NCBI RefSeq assembly: GCF_020184175.1
Contig: NC_065533.1
Coordinates: 59,372,351 to 59,436,350, forward strand
Length of the DNA stretch: 64,000 nt
Direction: 5' to 3'
From: Aphis gossypii
Taxonomy: Eukaryota > Arthropoda > Insecta > Hemiptera > Aphididae
Each line of letters opens with the position of its first letter. Position 1 is the first letter of the stretch. The notes under the pieces were generated by a model, which saw only the letters and a program-made list of their open reading frames with translations, made no database searches and was not told the origin of the DNA. A program made the translations under genes and the position numbers. Shown piece after piece: positions 48,448-61,188 of this stretch.

Positions 48448-49935
48448 CTTATTTAGTTTCTTTTATTAACTTGGATCCACTCATAAAAATTAATTTCACT
48501 AGACTTAAGCAGTCAAGACTAACAAAAAGTCAAAAAATATTCTGATTTAAAAGCATTGACATTACATTTTTTATTATTTTTCCTATATTGATAAGTGATA
48601 ACTGGTGAGTTGTGTCGCAAAATAGCGGGTGATTATACCTACTTTTATAGTGCCCTAACCAAGGTTTATAGATTATAGTATAATCTATAAACCTTACGAT
48701 AGTGTGATAACAGTATTTAAAAAAACCAGTCAGTAAAAAAAAAACGGTTTATATCAGTAAAAACGAAAACGGTTTATATCACTATCATGGATGAAAAATG
48801 TCATATCCACTTGGCTTGGAATAAACAACAAATTACACTATCACTTGCCGCTAAATTAAATAATATTTAAATTTTTATTTTGTTTAATATTCTATTACTC
48901 TTGCATTAGTTGATTAATTGATTAATTACAAATGGACAATTTTTAATTAAGCAAAATTTATGTGTACATACATAGTAGTGTTATAAGAGTATAACATAAT
49001 GACATCAAACATCAAATTTTAATCATGTTGGGTGCATAGTTTTAACAGAAATTATAGTAGTTTGAACTTAATAGATTACTATAATACCTAATTTATTATA
49101 TATCTAATAGATGCATATTTTAGTATAATAGTATAATAACAGTTAATTTATTAGATATTTTAAGACTATTCAAGTCATACATTATACTTAATAATTAGGT
49201 ACATTAATGGAGATAAATAAATAAAAACAGTAACAGAAAATATTATCATTGAAATTAAAATATATTTGGTATAAAAATGATATAAAATATTACTGTTATT
49301 ATATTACAATATATTAGTAATTTTAAAAATAAGTTATTAGGGAAAAAATAGTAGTTTGTGGTAGTAAGGTTTTAGTTAAGTACTTTAATTTAAAAAACAT
49401 TTTTGTCAGTTATAGCTAGAGACTGGATTTATGTGTTCAAAAAACCTAGGAAGTATGCATTATGTTCTTATTCTGTAGAATATACCCTATAAAATAATAA
49501 ATATGTAAAAAAAAATGTATTTTATTTTCATTATTTTTAACATAATTTATAAAGTATACAAGATTGATGTTCAACCATAGTTTTTAATCTTAAAATCAAT
49601 ACACAGCAATTTTAAGCGATTAATACTATAACAGGTTCACAACTATAAATACTATTTTACTATAAAATTTAACATAACAATATTGCATAGTATGCATTTA
49701 AAAACCATTTATATGCAATGAAAAATCAAAATACAAAATTAATACTTATGGTATTCAAAATTAATGTTATAAAATAGTATCTATCACATTTATATTAGTA
49801 TAAAATATAAATATCTAATTGATATTTTGTCTTTTTACTTTAATTTAAGTAAATAATAGCTAATAATATATAATTATGTTTTTGTTTTGTGATATTTTTG
49901 CCCTATTTTACTATTAATTCTTATTGGCGCTAACC
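48448..49935. other. AT-rich non-coding region
   Basis: Upstream flank of the THAP gene, with its promoter presumably in the first few hundred bases, then AT-rich DNA. A short duplicated palindromic word, AAACCTTGG/AGGTTTATAG, lies near 48655-48700. No other gene. Confidence 0.45.
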
Positions 49936-50183
49936 TCAAACAATTTTTTTTATTTTTCTTACTACTTTTTGTTCTGTATCTTCTAGATGCTTAAACAAGG
50001 CTGTATCTATAAAATATAAAAACATTATTACACAACAAATTATGTCAATAAACACAGATGGTAGAACATGCAAATAACTTTTAAACTGTTACTTACACGC
50101 ACTACAAATTTTTCAACAACCTTTCACATGTACTAATAAAGAATTTACTTCATCAGACAGGGTGAGAAGAAGAAGCTCTACTT
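49936..50183 (-). pseudogene. Two possible exons of an unknown minus-strand gene
   Basis: 50097-50183 (after AG, before GTAAGT) and 49936-50006 (after AG, ending TGA) join in phase 1. The last piece reads TALFKHLEDTEQKVVRKI. The first has an in-frame TGA near 50110, so if real it is broken. No family recognised. Confidence 0.3.
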
Positions 50184-50319
50184 CTATAACGAATTGAAAC
50201 AGTATCTTAATTATATGCTTTATTAATATTAAGTGAGGGAGTTGAAATTAAGAAGGCGGATGTTTGAAAAACAAATGTATCATCTATTTACCATAAAATG
50301 AGTTTTAAGACTTGTGTAC

Positions 50320-51540
50320 AAACCGACCTCTATGCAAAATTATATGCAAAAACGGTTTACCGTGAAAACTGACAATTTCGCAATTTGGGAAATCACGTTT
50401 AGGTACCAGCTGTTTCCCGGGAAAACCGCGAGAGATAGGACGAAAATCATAAGAGATTAAATTGATCCCTATAGGGTACTTCGTAAGTTCTATAATTTAG
50501 ATTTTTCGAAAACGAGTTATTTAGGTTTTTTGAAAACATCGTACACGTCAAATGGCTTTTAAAAAATAAAAGTTTTAAATAATGACTTTTTGGAAAAATG
50601 AAAAACTGATCCTAGTGTAGAATCCCTCGGAGAACAAATCGACCTCTATGCAAAATGTTCGTTCGGCCATCGGTTTACCGGGAAAATTGACAATTTCGTA
50701 ATTCGGAAAATCGCGTTTTTCAGCTGTTTCCCGGGAAAACCGTCATAGATAGGACAAAAATCATAAGAGGTAAAATTGATCACCCTAGGGTACTCTGTAA
50801 GTTTTAAATTTAGATTTTACGAAAACGTGTTGTTTAAGTGGCATATAAACAAAAAGTTCAAAATAATTATTACTTAAAACATTAAACAGGTTAGGTTAGG
50901 GAAACTTATGGTTATACGAAAAATAACTTTATGTGTTATTCAACTTTTTGCTTCTCAGATTACGGGTGAAATAATGGTCGTAGGTACTTCGACCATAGAC
51001 CCTTTTTGAATTGTCGTACGCTAAAATACCAGAATCTCGAGTTTCATAGTGATCGATCGAAAATTCAAAATCCAAAAAACACGTAATTTTCTAAGTACAA
51101 AAAACATACGAAAAATCATAACTCCCGAACCACAAGTCGCATAACGTCGATCTCGGAACCCATCGATTCGGCGCAAAGTCCTTTATAATATTCAATTACA
51201 AAAACGGTTTGTTGCGCCCAAATCTTAGTGCCCATTCCAAAAAAACCGAAAAAAATGTAAATTTTGAACTTTTGAAGCCCCAAATTACAGGGAAAAACGG
51301 CTTCTACGGTCTCGACACAAGACGCCACATTTGATCACCGACCTTCAAACTACCCAGTTCCCGAGTTTCAGAAACATTGTACTAAAATTAAACATTTTCA
51401 AAAATACACCTAGGGGGGGGGGGGTGTTCAAAGACCCTCGACTTCGGGAATGCGTCTTAGAAGAGCCTAAACCAAAACGTTTGGTGAAGCAATGGTCCCC
51501 CTAAGTTGAAACCTGTCCGAAAAATACTAGATTGTCTAGA
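50320..51540. repeat. GC-richer non-coding repeat with a ~310-bp direct repeat
   Basis: ACCTCTATGCAAAAT, CGGTTTACCG, TTTCCCGGGAAAACCG and CATAAGAG occur in the same order at 50323-50530 and again at 50640-50830. The following part (50940-51540) is GC-richer with a G13 run at 51415. Both strands are full of stops. Probably a diverged repeat family whose origin I cannot name. Confidence 0.65.
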
Positions 51541-53307
51541 TTAGGTACCTACCTATTTGTGTATTTATATTATATTAAATACAGTATTTGTAATTAAGGT
51601 GATTTGTTTTGAATGAAGGAAAACGATTTTTGTTATCCGACAACTTAGATTTACTTTTAAACTTTCAAACGATAAGTAAATAAGAATCGTGGGTGAAGGA
51701 CTTAGTATTTTAACAGAAGCAAGCTGCAAATGGTATTGTGACTAAAATTTGAACCTCTGTACTTGACTATTTTATAGTTTTATGCAGTTATATGTTTATT
51801 TTTTTATGCATACATAATAACTTAATTTATGACAAGTCTCAAAACCTTTAACGCTGAACAATAGGTATAGTAATTACAAAATAACAAGGGTAAATATTAT
51901 GTTTTCTATTCAGAATTATTGTGGTCGTCCATTTGCGGACGATATTAATCACACATAAGAGAACGAGAAATTGTGAACCCAAAACTTTATCGGTAGAGAA
52001 ATTTATGAGGATTCCATTTAAGTGGTCAGTGTAACAAATCTTCCAGTAGTTAAATATATAGCTTTCAAAAAGCATAAAAAAAAAAAACAAACAAAAAAAA
52101 TACAAAATTTGCTTTATCAATTATTATAGATTATAGATTAGTATAACCATGGTTGTATATAGTTATAGAAGGTTACCATTTCAAATCTTAACCAATATAT
52201 GAGGTTATTAATTTATTTTTTATTGTTTTTAATTTCATGATAGAAAAAATGATTATTAATTATTTATTATCAATTTTGATATTTTTGATTTAATTTTTAA
52301 GTATTTAAAGTATTTTACATTTTTTGTTTTGTTTAATTGAATAATAATTTCACTACAGTGTACAGTATACAAATTTCAAATCTAAACAGTTCTCCTTAGA
52401 TGTGGTTTTTGTAAGTCGTTCATAGTTATTGGCTATTGGTTATCATTTGTGTATTCTGTAGATTTTATACTATTGAAGTATACCTACTCTATAAGCACAC
52501 CACTATAACACAAGGATTTTTGCTATATTATATTGGAACAAACTTTGTGTGGAGAATATGAATAATATTGATTATAGTATAGTAAATACAAATAATTATA
52601 TATTACATACGTTATTATATCATATCAATTTTATATTATTTATCCATTATTTAATAATGAATAAAAATATGTAAATATTTTATTATAAATATAAATATAT
52701 ATTATTTAATAATATATAATAATATAAAATTGATATGATATACTATAAAAACTACAGCAATAAAGACAATTTTTTACATCATGCTAAATATTAAATTAAC
52801 TAAATGTTGAACCCAAGGCAAAACAATCAAACATAATTAATAGACTAGAGTGATATGTCACAGATTTGCCAGGACACAACTGATTTTCAACCCATTGTCT
52901 TGAGGAAGTGTCTAATGAAATGTCCCGGATAACAAATTTTGGTTGTTGGTATATGGTTAAAAATTATTGTCTATTTTATAAAAATATCAATTCATAATTA
53001 TATAAAATATTTTTTAAATTATTATTATTATTATTATTTCATGTATAAATGATTATTCATTTATAACAAAAATCTAGTTTTAAAATAATTGTGGTGTAAT
53101 TTAAAAAAATATATTATTAATTATTTTGTTAAGATAAGACACAAGCAAAAAACAAGACAATAAGAAATCAGTAACCATAGCACAAGCATTACACATAAAA
53201 TCAAGTAACTAATAATTAATACTAAATAATTATATATTTGTATTTCAAGGCGGTTTATTTATGAATACTATATTTTATGAATTACTAATCCTCAATCTGT
53301 CATGTAG
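51541..53307. other. AT-rich non-coding region with a perfect inverted repeat
   Basis: 52616-52640 and 52718-52742 are perfect 25-base reverse complements (TATATCATATCAATTTTATA and on) around 77 bases, able to form a strong AT hairpin. Otherwise nothing recognised. Confidence 0.65.
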
Positions 53308-53478
53308 ACTCTGAGTTTAAAAACGCTGTGGGAGAACCTTAAGAGGAAGGATGAGGTGGCAATGCTGCGCAAACGGATAACCTATATGACACAGGTACAT
53401 ACACTATACATATCGATGTAAACAAATGTGTCGTTTTTACAGGAGGAGGTAAACCAAAACAATTATAGCTGATCCTAT
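53308..53478 (+). pseudogene. Fragment of a Myb/SANT-like DNA-binding domain protein
   Basis: 53308-53394 reads TLSLKTLWENLKRK and on to a GT donor, resembling the third helix of zeste/Myb-SANT-like domains common in insects. After an AG at 53442 the stretch GGGKPKQ appears in another frame, the usual continuation. Stops close by mean this is a broken exon pair. Confidence 0.45.
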
Positions 53479-54652
53479 AGTCAAAACAGTTGTGCTAATC
53501 GACCATATGTTGACCATTCTGAACAGTATGATGACAACGCAAACTAAATTTTATCAACATATATATAATAGATAATTATTAATGAATATATTATATATTA
53601 TTAATAGCAGAAATAATTTATAATAATATATATGTAGTTATATATAAATGATTATTATTTTAATAGCAGTTACAATGTTTATTAATATTTATATGTTAAA
53701 CCTATAACTGATGACTTCTAAAATAAAATAGCTAAAAAATTGCTTGGGCCTGAACAACATAGAAAATCAAGTTTGTAGTCTAGTACTTGGTCTTAGTTAT
53801 TCTCCATAGGTTATCTTTTTCATATGAACATATAGGTATTTTGTTCTTTTTTAATAACTAATTCTTCTTACATATTAATAAATTATAAATTAATAATTAT
53901 TAAAACACTAAATGCCGTCCCACTTTAAAATATCAGACTGCGGACTGTCAGTTATGCATAAACAAATTAAATGCATGACTGGTGTGGTTACAAATTGTGT
54001 TTTAAAGCTATATCTGTTGACTGTGATCAAAAGACATACAAATTACTGTTTAGGTTTGACTCACCTTATATTAAAAGTACCTGAAATAAAATTAGTTTGA
54101 TATCTAGTTTAAGAAACTTTTGGTGCTAATTTCGTCAAATGATTAGTTTTTTTTCCACATTAAATCTTAGAAACAATTTAAAATGTTGTAATAACAAATT
54201 GAGTTTTTGACAAAACCATGTTTTTTTTTCTTAACGCGTATAATATTACTTATTACGCTATCTGTTATAGCCTTTTCTAGTGCAGTCAAATCTCGATAAC
54301 TGAATACTGAAATTTTTGTTTACCCTTTGAAGTCTATGTAATATTATTTATATTATATTCTGTGTATAATAATTGTGTCGTATAATACTCAAAAAATACA
54401 TTTTTATTTCCTTTGAGATTCGAGTGATTAAGACAATACTGTACCAGAAATTTGTCATTATCATTATTTATCTTATTATGATTTAGCTAATGTTCTTAAC
54501 AAGGTAATTTTTCTTAATAGTCAAGTTAATCAAAATTAGTAATTTAGTTATAATATTCATATGCAATTTGTAACGTGCTATTACTCTATAGTCTATATGT
54601 TGTATATAATTTTTCAATCCATTTTATCTATTTTTTTTTGTTTTATGTTACA
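53479..54652. other. AT-rich non-coding spacer
   Basis: No gene. The plus frame at 53912-54100 has no recognisable content. Immediately downstream of the Ulp1-type element, it may hold its 3' end. Confidence 0.5.
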
Positions 54653-57600
54653 TCATTTTTGACACAATAAACAAAAGAAATCATTAATTGCATAATCAAC
54701 AATTCTGTTTTCTTTAGGAATGCAATTAATGGCTATCCAGCGACAACACAGAGAACATGATACCCATTCTACATATTCATCATCCGGTTGACAGAGTGCC
54801 AGTTACAGTATAAACATATATTTGTCATATCTTCAGAATTCTCTAAGAGATAAGTTTTTAAATATTCTCTGTGAAGGTTAGGATCAAACTCTAAACTGAA
54901 CTTAGAACTGTCCATAATTTTAAATGCATAATATATAATATAAACTCCACAATTAAATGCATCTTCTTGTTTTGGAACGTTTTCAACAGGGCATATGGAA
55001 TAGGTGTTAATAAAGGACATTGTTGTGTATCATCACCGTAGATAACATCTGATTTCAATATTTCAAATACCCTATTGAAACGACCTTTAGATATTCGACC
55101 ATCTGTGTCATATGGATTAATCGGGTCCATGATATAACACTGTCTGACTTTGAAATTTATAAAGACTATAATCCAGTGAGAATTTTTAACTAACCATGGC
55201 AGAATAACCATACTATCCTTAGTGAAAGTAATTTTGTTATACTCTTCTCCAATTTCTTTTTTTTCCATCAGCCATGTCACATCATTGCACGATAAAATAT
55301 GAGTGTTTTTTAAATCCAGCTTAAAAGCATACGACAACAAACAAATATCTATAACAAAGTTACACAACCAATTTTTTCCAGATAATGAATCAAAATCTGA
55401 GATGTGCAGATCGGTCATGATGTTACAATTTTTATCACTAGATAATAAATAACTATATTTTCCAACTAGATAGTCTTTATTTTTGGCATCTTTATTCGTT
55501 TATAGTATGTCAAATCTTTAGGGAGCATATTTTGGTGAAAATCTTTAGATTGCACTGGTAGTTGAAACGGAGTTTTATAACTGCCAGGTGTCGAAATCGA
55601 TTTCATTAAACAATTATCGTCGAATGGCTTACTTAAATCATGTACAACCACGTCGTTGTTAAAAGGCTCATCAACAGTGAACCTAGTCTCATTGTCACAT
55701 TTGATGACCACAATGCTTTCAATACCATCGACCACTTTGGGTGAAAGATTATTTTCATCAGCTACAGAGATCGAAGACCTTGGGATTTTTAACGACAAGG
55801 CTGTGAAAGGACGGTACTTAGTGGGTTGGAGATGTTTGTGTTGTTTCTCTTTTTTTCCCCAACTTTCTATTGCGTCCAAATGGTTATGGCTAGAAATTTC
55901 TGAGACTTTTCTTTTCCTATTCACTTTGGTATTTATCTGCCTAGATTCATTGTCAAAATCTAATGCACGCGTACAAGTTTTTTTTCTAATATTATACTTT
56001 ATTTGTTTGTGTGCATTCATCACACGCTCTCTCATAAGTCTTAAAAACCGACCGCACTTCCACCTTCGGTCACCATCAAGTATGTCAACTTTTACAGTTT
56101 TAAACCAAGATTCAACGGTTACATTACTCTGGCGGATTTCAATGCCATTGTTGAGTTTATTATTCATAATAGGTGTCCACAGTGCTAAGAAAGGTACACA
56201 CTTGACTATAAACTCGTGTAAATATGATTCATCGTAATATTCATTGCTTATATTTTCATTATTTACAGAACAATGGGGCAAAACGCTAGATTTTACATGT
56301 TCTTTGATATACTAGAACTATATACGCTCATCGATTATTCATATCGATTATCGGATCTTATGATTATATCTGTATATATCAGTATCATCGAATTATCGTT
56401 GTTTGATATCATCAGTATCATAGATTTGTGTCGGATTCGTAGTTTATTATTCATCTGAATAATCTGCCTTCGTTGTTTGATTCTTCAACATGGTGGTTAA
56501 CATTACACTTGTCTCTCATTGTATTAATAGCATTTTTAGTTTCTCCTGTACTACATGGAGACAACAATATTAATGAAAATATTTTAAACCAATTTTCAAT
56601 ATCCTCCAAACTCTTTGCATTAAACAGTAAACATATCCAATCGATAACATTATTTCTTTTCATCTTTTCTACAGTCTTATTGTGATTTGTCTCAGATTGA
56701 AAGTATGTATATACATGGTTTACTATGATTTTTGTGTAATGATTTACACAGATGTTAATGATAGTAACATTAGACCCATCAAAATTTTCAACCAATACTC
56801 TGTAACACCAGTTAAGATAATCAAATATGGAATTAAAACCATTCCATCCTATACACAATGCATTCATTTGTGCATAACTGAAATCTGTCACTATGTTTGT
56901 GAATACAGGCCAAGGCAGTTTGTGTTTCAAAACAAATGCTTTGAAAGCGTTCAACCATTGTGAAATTGCAACTATATCGTGTGCTGAACTAATCATCTCT
57001 ACAACGGGACACGTTACACTCGAATTCCTAGGTAAAGGTACATTTACCACTAGAACATAGTAAAGTACTCTTTTGGTGTTCTTGTCAATTTTCCTGACCA
57101 ATGTACCAGTTGCATCCAAAAACCAGTTACTGATTTTTGATTTTTAATTAGTTTTTTTAGTATGTCCAACTGTTCTTTACTATAGCAGTGTACAGACGGT
57201 ATACCTACATGCTGTACAAAGTTGCTTTCTTTATCGTTACACATCAATAGAATATCATGAAAATCATCTTTATCATAATCATCAGCAGTCAAGGCCTCTG
57301 ATCTGATTTTTCTAATGACATCATCTGATTTAATACCTTGCAAATTGCCACAACTCAATTGAGTGGGTGATGCCAAGTCAACAGTGTCTGACCTGAAGGA
57401 AAACGCTTTAGTCTTTTTTAGCACTTCTTTGTTCAAATCGCTGCGCTGAAACCTTTTACGTGATTTGTGAGACCATCATCATCTGGATTGTGATGATAAT
57501 TCAAACCAGAACTATAGACATTTGCTACGAACGTTCCATTTGCAAGCTGGACTTTAATCCTAAAAGTCTTACACCCCTCATGGCTACAATACATGTACAC

Positions 57601-58344
57601 ATTGCAATGACTTTTAAAATATCTGACCATTTTCGCATTAATAACACATGTATTGTTCACAGTTCTAATGCGCTTTCTGAACATAATAGGATATTTTGTT
57701 TTGTCCAAACGGGTTTGACTTTTGAAGTTTGTATAGTTCATAAGGGACCATTCTTCAAATGAAAATTTGAAAGATCCTTCAAAAAACACAAAATCATGGT
57801 TTTCATACTGTTTAGGAAATTGATTTTTTGTTTTTAGAGGTAGAACAATGCCAGACTTTACAGGTGTTTTCTTATAATAAGCATTCCTGAGGGGGCTTGG
57901 TACATGTTTTCCGTTTGTTATTTTACTTGGGGTAACAAACACAGATTCATCATTCATGTTTTCTGGTAAAATTGGAGTACTACTAGGTATTAATGGATCT
58001 CTCTTAGTTTGAATGAAATCAATTTCTGCCGATGAATTTGTATATTCAAATGATATATCATTGTCATTATGCAAAAGTTCAGACTCTGTGTGCACAGTAT
58101 AAGAAGTACAATTTTTAAAAATATCAGAGTTTTCATTAAAAAAAAAACTATTTGTATCAATTATATTGTCTGTGTTATCCATTTGTAAACACGATGATGA
58201 CAGATTGAAATACTTTTTACATTGTTTGTACACTTTATATCTGTTAACTTTATTTATTGTAACTTTAATGTGTCTACATATGGATAGAGTTGTGTAATTA
58301 TAATTTACAAAATCGTTAGCCGTGTAATTACAATACTCATACAT
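54653..58344 (-). pseudogene. MULE-like transposase fused with Ulp1/C48 protease and PHD finger (frameshifted)
   Basis: Blocks in order: 58344-57433, with a C-x4-C ... H-H zinc finger (YCSHEGCKTF ... NYHHN) of the WRKY/GCM type used by MULEs; 57470-57050; 57115-56451, with FLDATGTLV, VVEMISSAHD and FTNIVTDFSYAQ, which look like the first two acidic sites of a MULE-type DDE core; 56281-55466, linker with basic segments; 55500-55000, Ulp1-type protease with NWLCNFVIDI, SHWIIVFIN (His), IMDP (Asp); 55020-54830, QEDAFNCGVYI (Gln and Cys). The end (to TGA at 54655-54653) is a PHD-like finger: EWVSCSLCCRWIAINC ... FFCLLCQK. Frameshifts occur near 57470, 57110, 56450-56280, 55498, 55000 and 54800. 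The protease tetrad is visible. The long open blocks suggest recent decay, or an assembly with indels. Confidence 0.72.
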
Positions 58345-58369
58345 TTTATTATTTTATTATTATTAAATT

Positions 58370-58609
58370 CTATTTATTAGCTATAACATCACAGTTCATA
58401 GTTTCAATACACTTTCGAAGAGATGAATTTTTTCTTTTAATAGCATTCACTATAGATTTTTTCAAATTGTGATCATTACCTTTCTTAAAAATGGTCATGC
58501 AAATATTACTTACACAACTATCTGAAACCGAGACATTCTCAAAATTTAATTCTGGATATTCGGTGTTAATATAATGAGCTACCTCTTTCAATTTATCTTT
58601 TAAACTCAT
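58370..58609 (-). CDS. Small ORF upstream of the Ulp1-type element gene, 79 residues
   Basis: MSLKDKLKEVAHYI... to TAA; polar and lysine-rich with four cysteines, no recognised domain. It ends 26 bases before the larger frame's ATG and starts next to the 33-bp tandem array, so it may be a first small gene or exon of the same element. Amino-acid composition looks coding, but there is no homology that I can name. Confidence 0.4.
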   Translation of the reverse strand: MSLKDKLKEVAHYINTEYPELNFENVSVSDSCVSNICMTIFKKGNDHNLKKSIVNAIKRKNSSLRKCIETMNCDVIANK

Positions 58610-58633
58610 TTTAACCTTATAAATTATTACTTT

Positions 58634-58922
58634 ACAGTGTCTGAAACAGTAATTCTTAACACTTTTGATTGTCTGAAACAGTAATTCTTAGACACTTTTG
58701 ATTGTCTGAAACAGTAATCTTAGACACTTTTGATTGTCTGAAACAGTAATTCTTAGACACTTTTGATTGTCTGAAACAGTAATTCTTAGACACTTTTAAT
58801 TGTCTGAAACAGTAATTCGTCGACATTTGTGTCTGAAACAGTAATTCGTCGACAGTTTTGAACGTCTGAAACAGTAATTCGTCGACGGTTTTGTGTCTGA
58901 AACAGTAATTCGTCGACACTTA
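58634..58922 (-). repeat. Tandem array of ~33-bp units, about nine copies
   Basis: All units share GTCTGAAACAGTAATTC. In the first five the spacer is TTAGACACTTTTGATT; in the last four it is GTCGACA with T-rich remnants, the palindromic word GTCGAC being constant. The array directly precedes the small ORF and looks like the subterminal or promoter region of the element. A long open frame through it is an artefact of the repeat length. Confidence 0.88.
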
Positions 58923-61026
58923 AAGCTGTCAGAGTCTATACTCCTCGGACAGCTACAACAAACTACAACTTAAACTAAAAAATTAAAATTAAACGAAATA
59001 AAAAAATTAAAATTAAATGAAATAAAAACAATGTTAAAAATAAAACACAATAAAAATAAAAATATTATATATTTAACAATTAAATGTTTATAATGAACAC
59101 TGTATAATAACAAAATTGAAAACACGAGGAATAATTCGAATAGTAAATATTTCTAACAATTAAATGTTTAGAATTAACACTTGAAGAATACCGCAGAAAC
59201 ACCGAAGTGAATTCGCAAGGAAAAAACTGCGGAAAACCAAATTGAAAGCGCGAGGAACAGAGGAAAAAATCGGAGAAATACAGATTAGAAAACTTGAATA
59301 AAAACCTGGATCACTTGTGCCTGTAAATACATACATTTTAATTAATGTAATTAACAATAAATATTACTGCATACAATAATATTTTACACTTTAAGAAATC
59401 ATCATTAAACTTGTGACAATGCGACACTGACACACATGTACAAATACAACACAATATTATAAAAATACAAACATATTAAAGACATGATTATTTTAAATTG
59501 AAAAAAAAGTATGAATCGTTTACAAATTATTATTACTAGGAAAACAAACACTAATTTTAATAAAAATCTTCATATTGTACAAATATTGTAATACATGTGC
59601 TGACGATTGTCACTTTTTCAAATATTGCATATTTAAACAAAAAATATTAGACAGGTATGATTTTAATAATTAAAATAAGGATTTAAGCCTAAAAAGGATC
59701 CAATAACACTGAGTGATGATAATTAAATATTGCTATCTTGTGTATAATAGTGAATGTAGACAGTAGACTGCATGAAACCTGAAAACAGATGAGAAAAATA
59801 AATATATTGAGAAATTATATTCTAAGAGAACAGATTATATTTACTTGTTTCTAGACCTTCATAAATGGAAATCTTGTCATTCAACTTATTTTGCAACAGC
59901 TTGTGGATTGAAATACTCAAAACATAAACACTCCTTCAATGATTAGAACTGTGACTAGATATTATGATTCATACCTATCAAATAATAAACTTTATATAAA
60001 TATTTTTGTCATTACTTCTGGTACTCGGCAGTACCAAATTTTTTTTACAATAACAAAGGTATTTCAAATATAAACAATCATACGTCTGGATATGACGACA
60101 TACACTTAAGCATTAATTATATTATATTATATAAAAATTTATCAGCACCTACAATAATGTTTATATGTATAAAATATTAATTTTATTATTTCTATAGCTA
60201 TTTATTGACAGAGAAATACATAAGTACTTTTATATGAGATGTTAATATTGAAGCCAATTAAAATCCAGAATCAATCTTAATAATTAAATGCATTAACTAT
60301 TTAAATAGTGTAGGTATTGATTTTAAAAATAATTTATTATAATATTTTTAATTGTTTGAGTGTATCTAATATAATTAGTAATTAATATTGAAAAATATAA
60401 ATCAAATACAATATTACCTTAAAACATAAAGAAACAGTTTCTGTTATTTTTAAACCTGTTAAAATCATTAAGATTATTTTTTTAAGTTTATAGAATATAA
60501 CTTGAATATGTAATACATTAGTTTTCTAAGCTCAAAATGTCCATCCATCTTCTTAATGTGCCTACAATATATCTAATAACTACATAGATCTCTATAAAAT
60601 ATTGAGGGAGGCTCAAATAATTGGTATCAAACAGATAATGTAGTTGTGGATATTTTTCGTTTGCATTAACAATCATTATGTGGATAGTTAAACGAAATAT
60701 TACAATGCACTTAAATAAAATACAACTAGATAATTAAATAACTAAGAAAATACTTACATTTCCAAATAATGGTTATACCACAGTATCTTTAAACTTTTAA
60801 ACAACATGGCAACGTATATTGTTAGAACTTAGTACGTGTATTATATTATGGACTATGCGCCGACTATGGAGAGATTAATAAGTTATAACCTAACTTTCTA
60901 GTTTCTATTATTATTGGTTTGTTACAAATCATAATGTATGTATGATGACAATATGTTCGGTATAATTATCGTGGTAATATTATTTATAATATACTTTTAA
61001 AACAGATAATTATTACATGACATAGT
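58923..61026. other. Non-coding region with a diverged ~85-bp duplication
   Basis: TAACAATTAAATGTTTA and a following AAATTGAAA-x-CGAGGAA occur at 59072-59150 and again at 59154-59260. AT-rich elsewhere, with no gene. Confidence 0.5.
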
Positions 61027-61188
61027 GCGACATCTTGTGTTTTATAACGGTGAAGTAACTTAGAAATGGCAATATAAATGTTTGGTGCCAGGAATTAAAC
61101 ATAATGCAGCAACACATACAAGGTTTCTTATCACTATTCGTCTAAAAAAACAGTCACCTAGCTTTGGTCACCCAACTTCACACACGTA
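61027..61188 (-). repeat. Reverse copy of the LTR-like repeat at 39730-39890
   Basis: The reverse complement matches 39730-39890 nearly base for base, including TTTAATTCC-TGGC(A)CCAAAC. It is cut off on both sides, so it is a fragment. Confidence 0.85.

Noticed and set aside
51116..51328. 70-codon minus ORF in the GC-richer repeat
   Set aside because: No domain, no splice signals, and the surrounding repeat is full of stops in its other copy.
55656..57762. Plus-strand ORFs of 193, 70, 93 and 100 codons
   Set aside because: All are antisense to the Ulp1/PHD MULE gene and are hydrophobic shadows without domains.
58656..58919. 87-codon ORF with repeated NYCFRQ-like peptide, at first sight a repeat protein
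   Set aside because: It is the 33-bp array read in a frame that happens to be a multiple of three; it lacks any conserved context.
58634..58922. Possible CRISPR array
   Set aside because: The units are contiguous 33-mers with no unique spacers, in a eukaryotic transposon setting.
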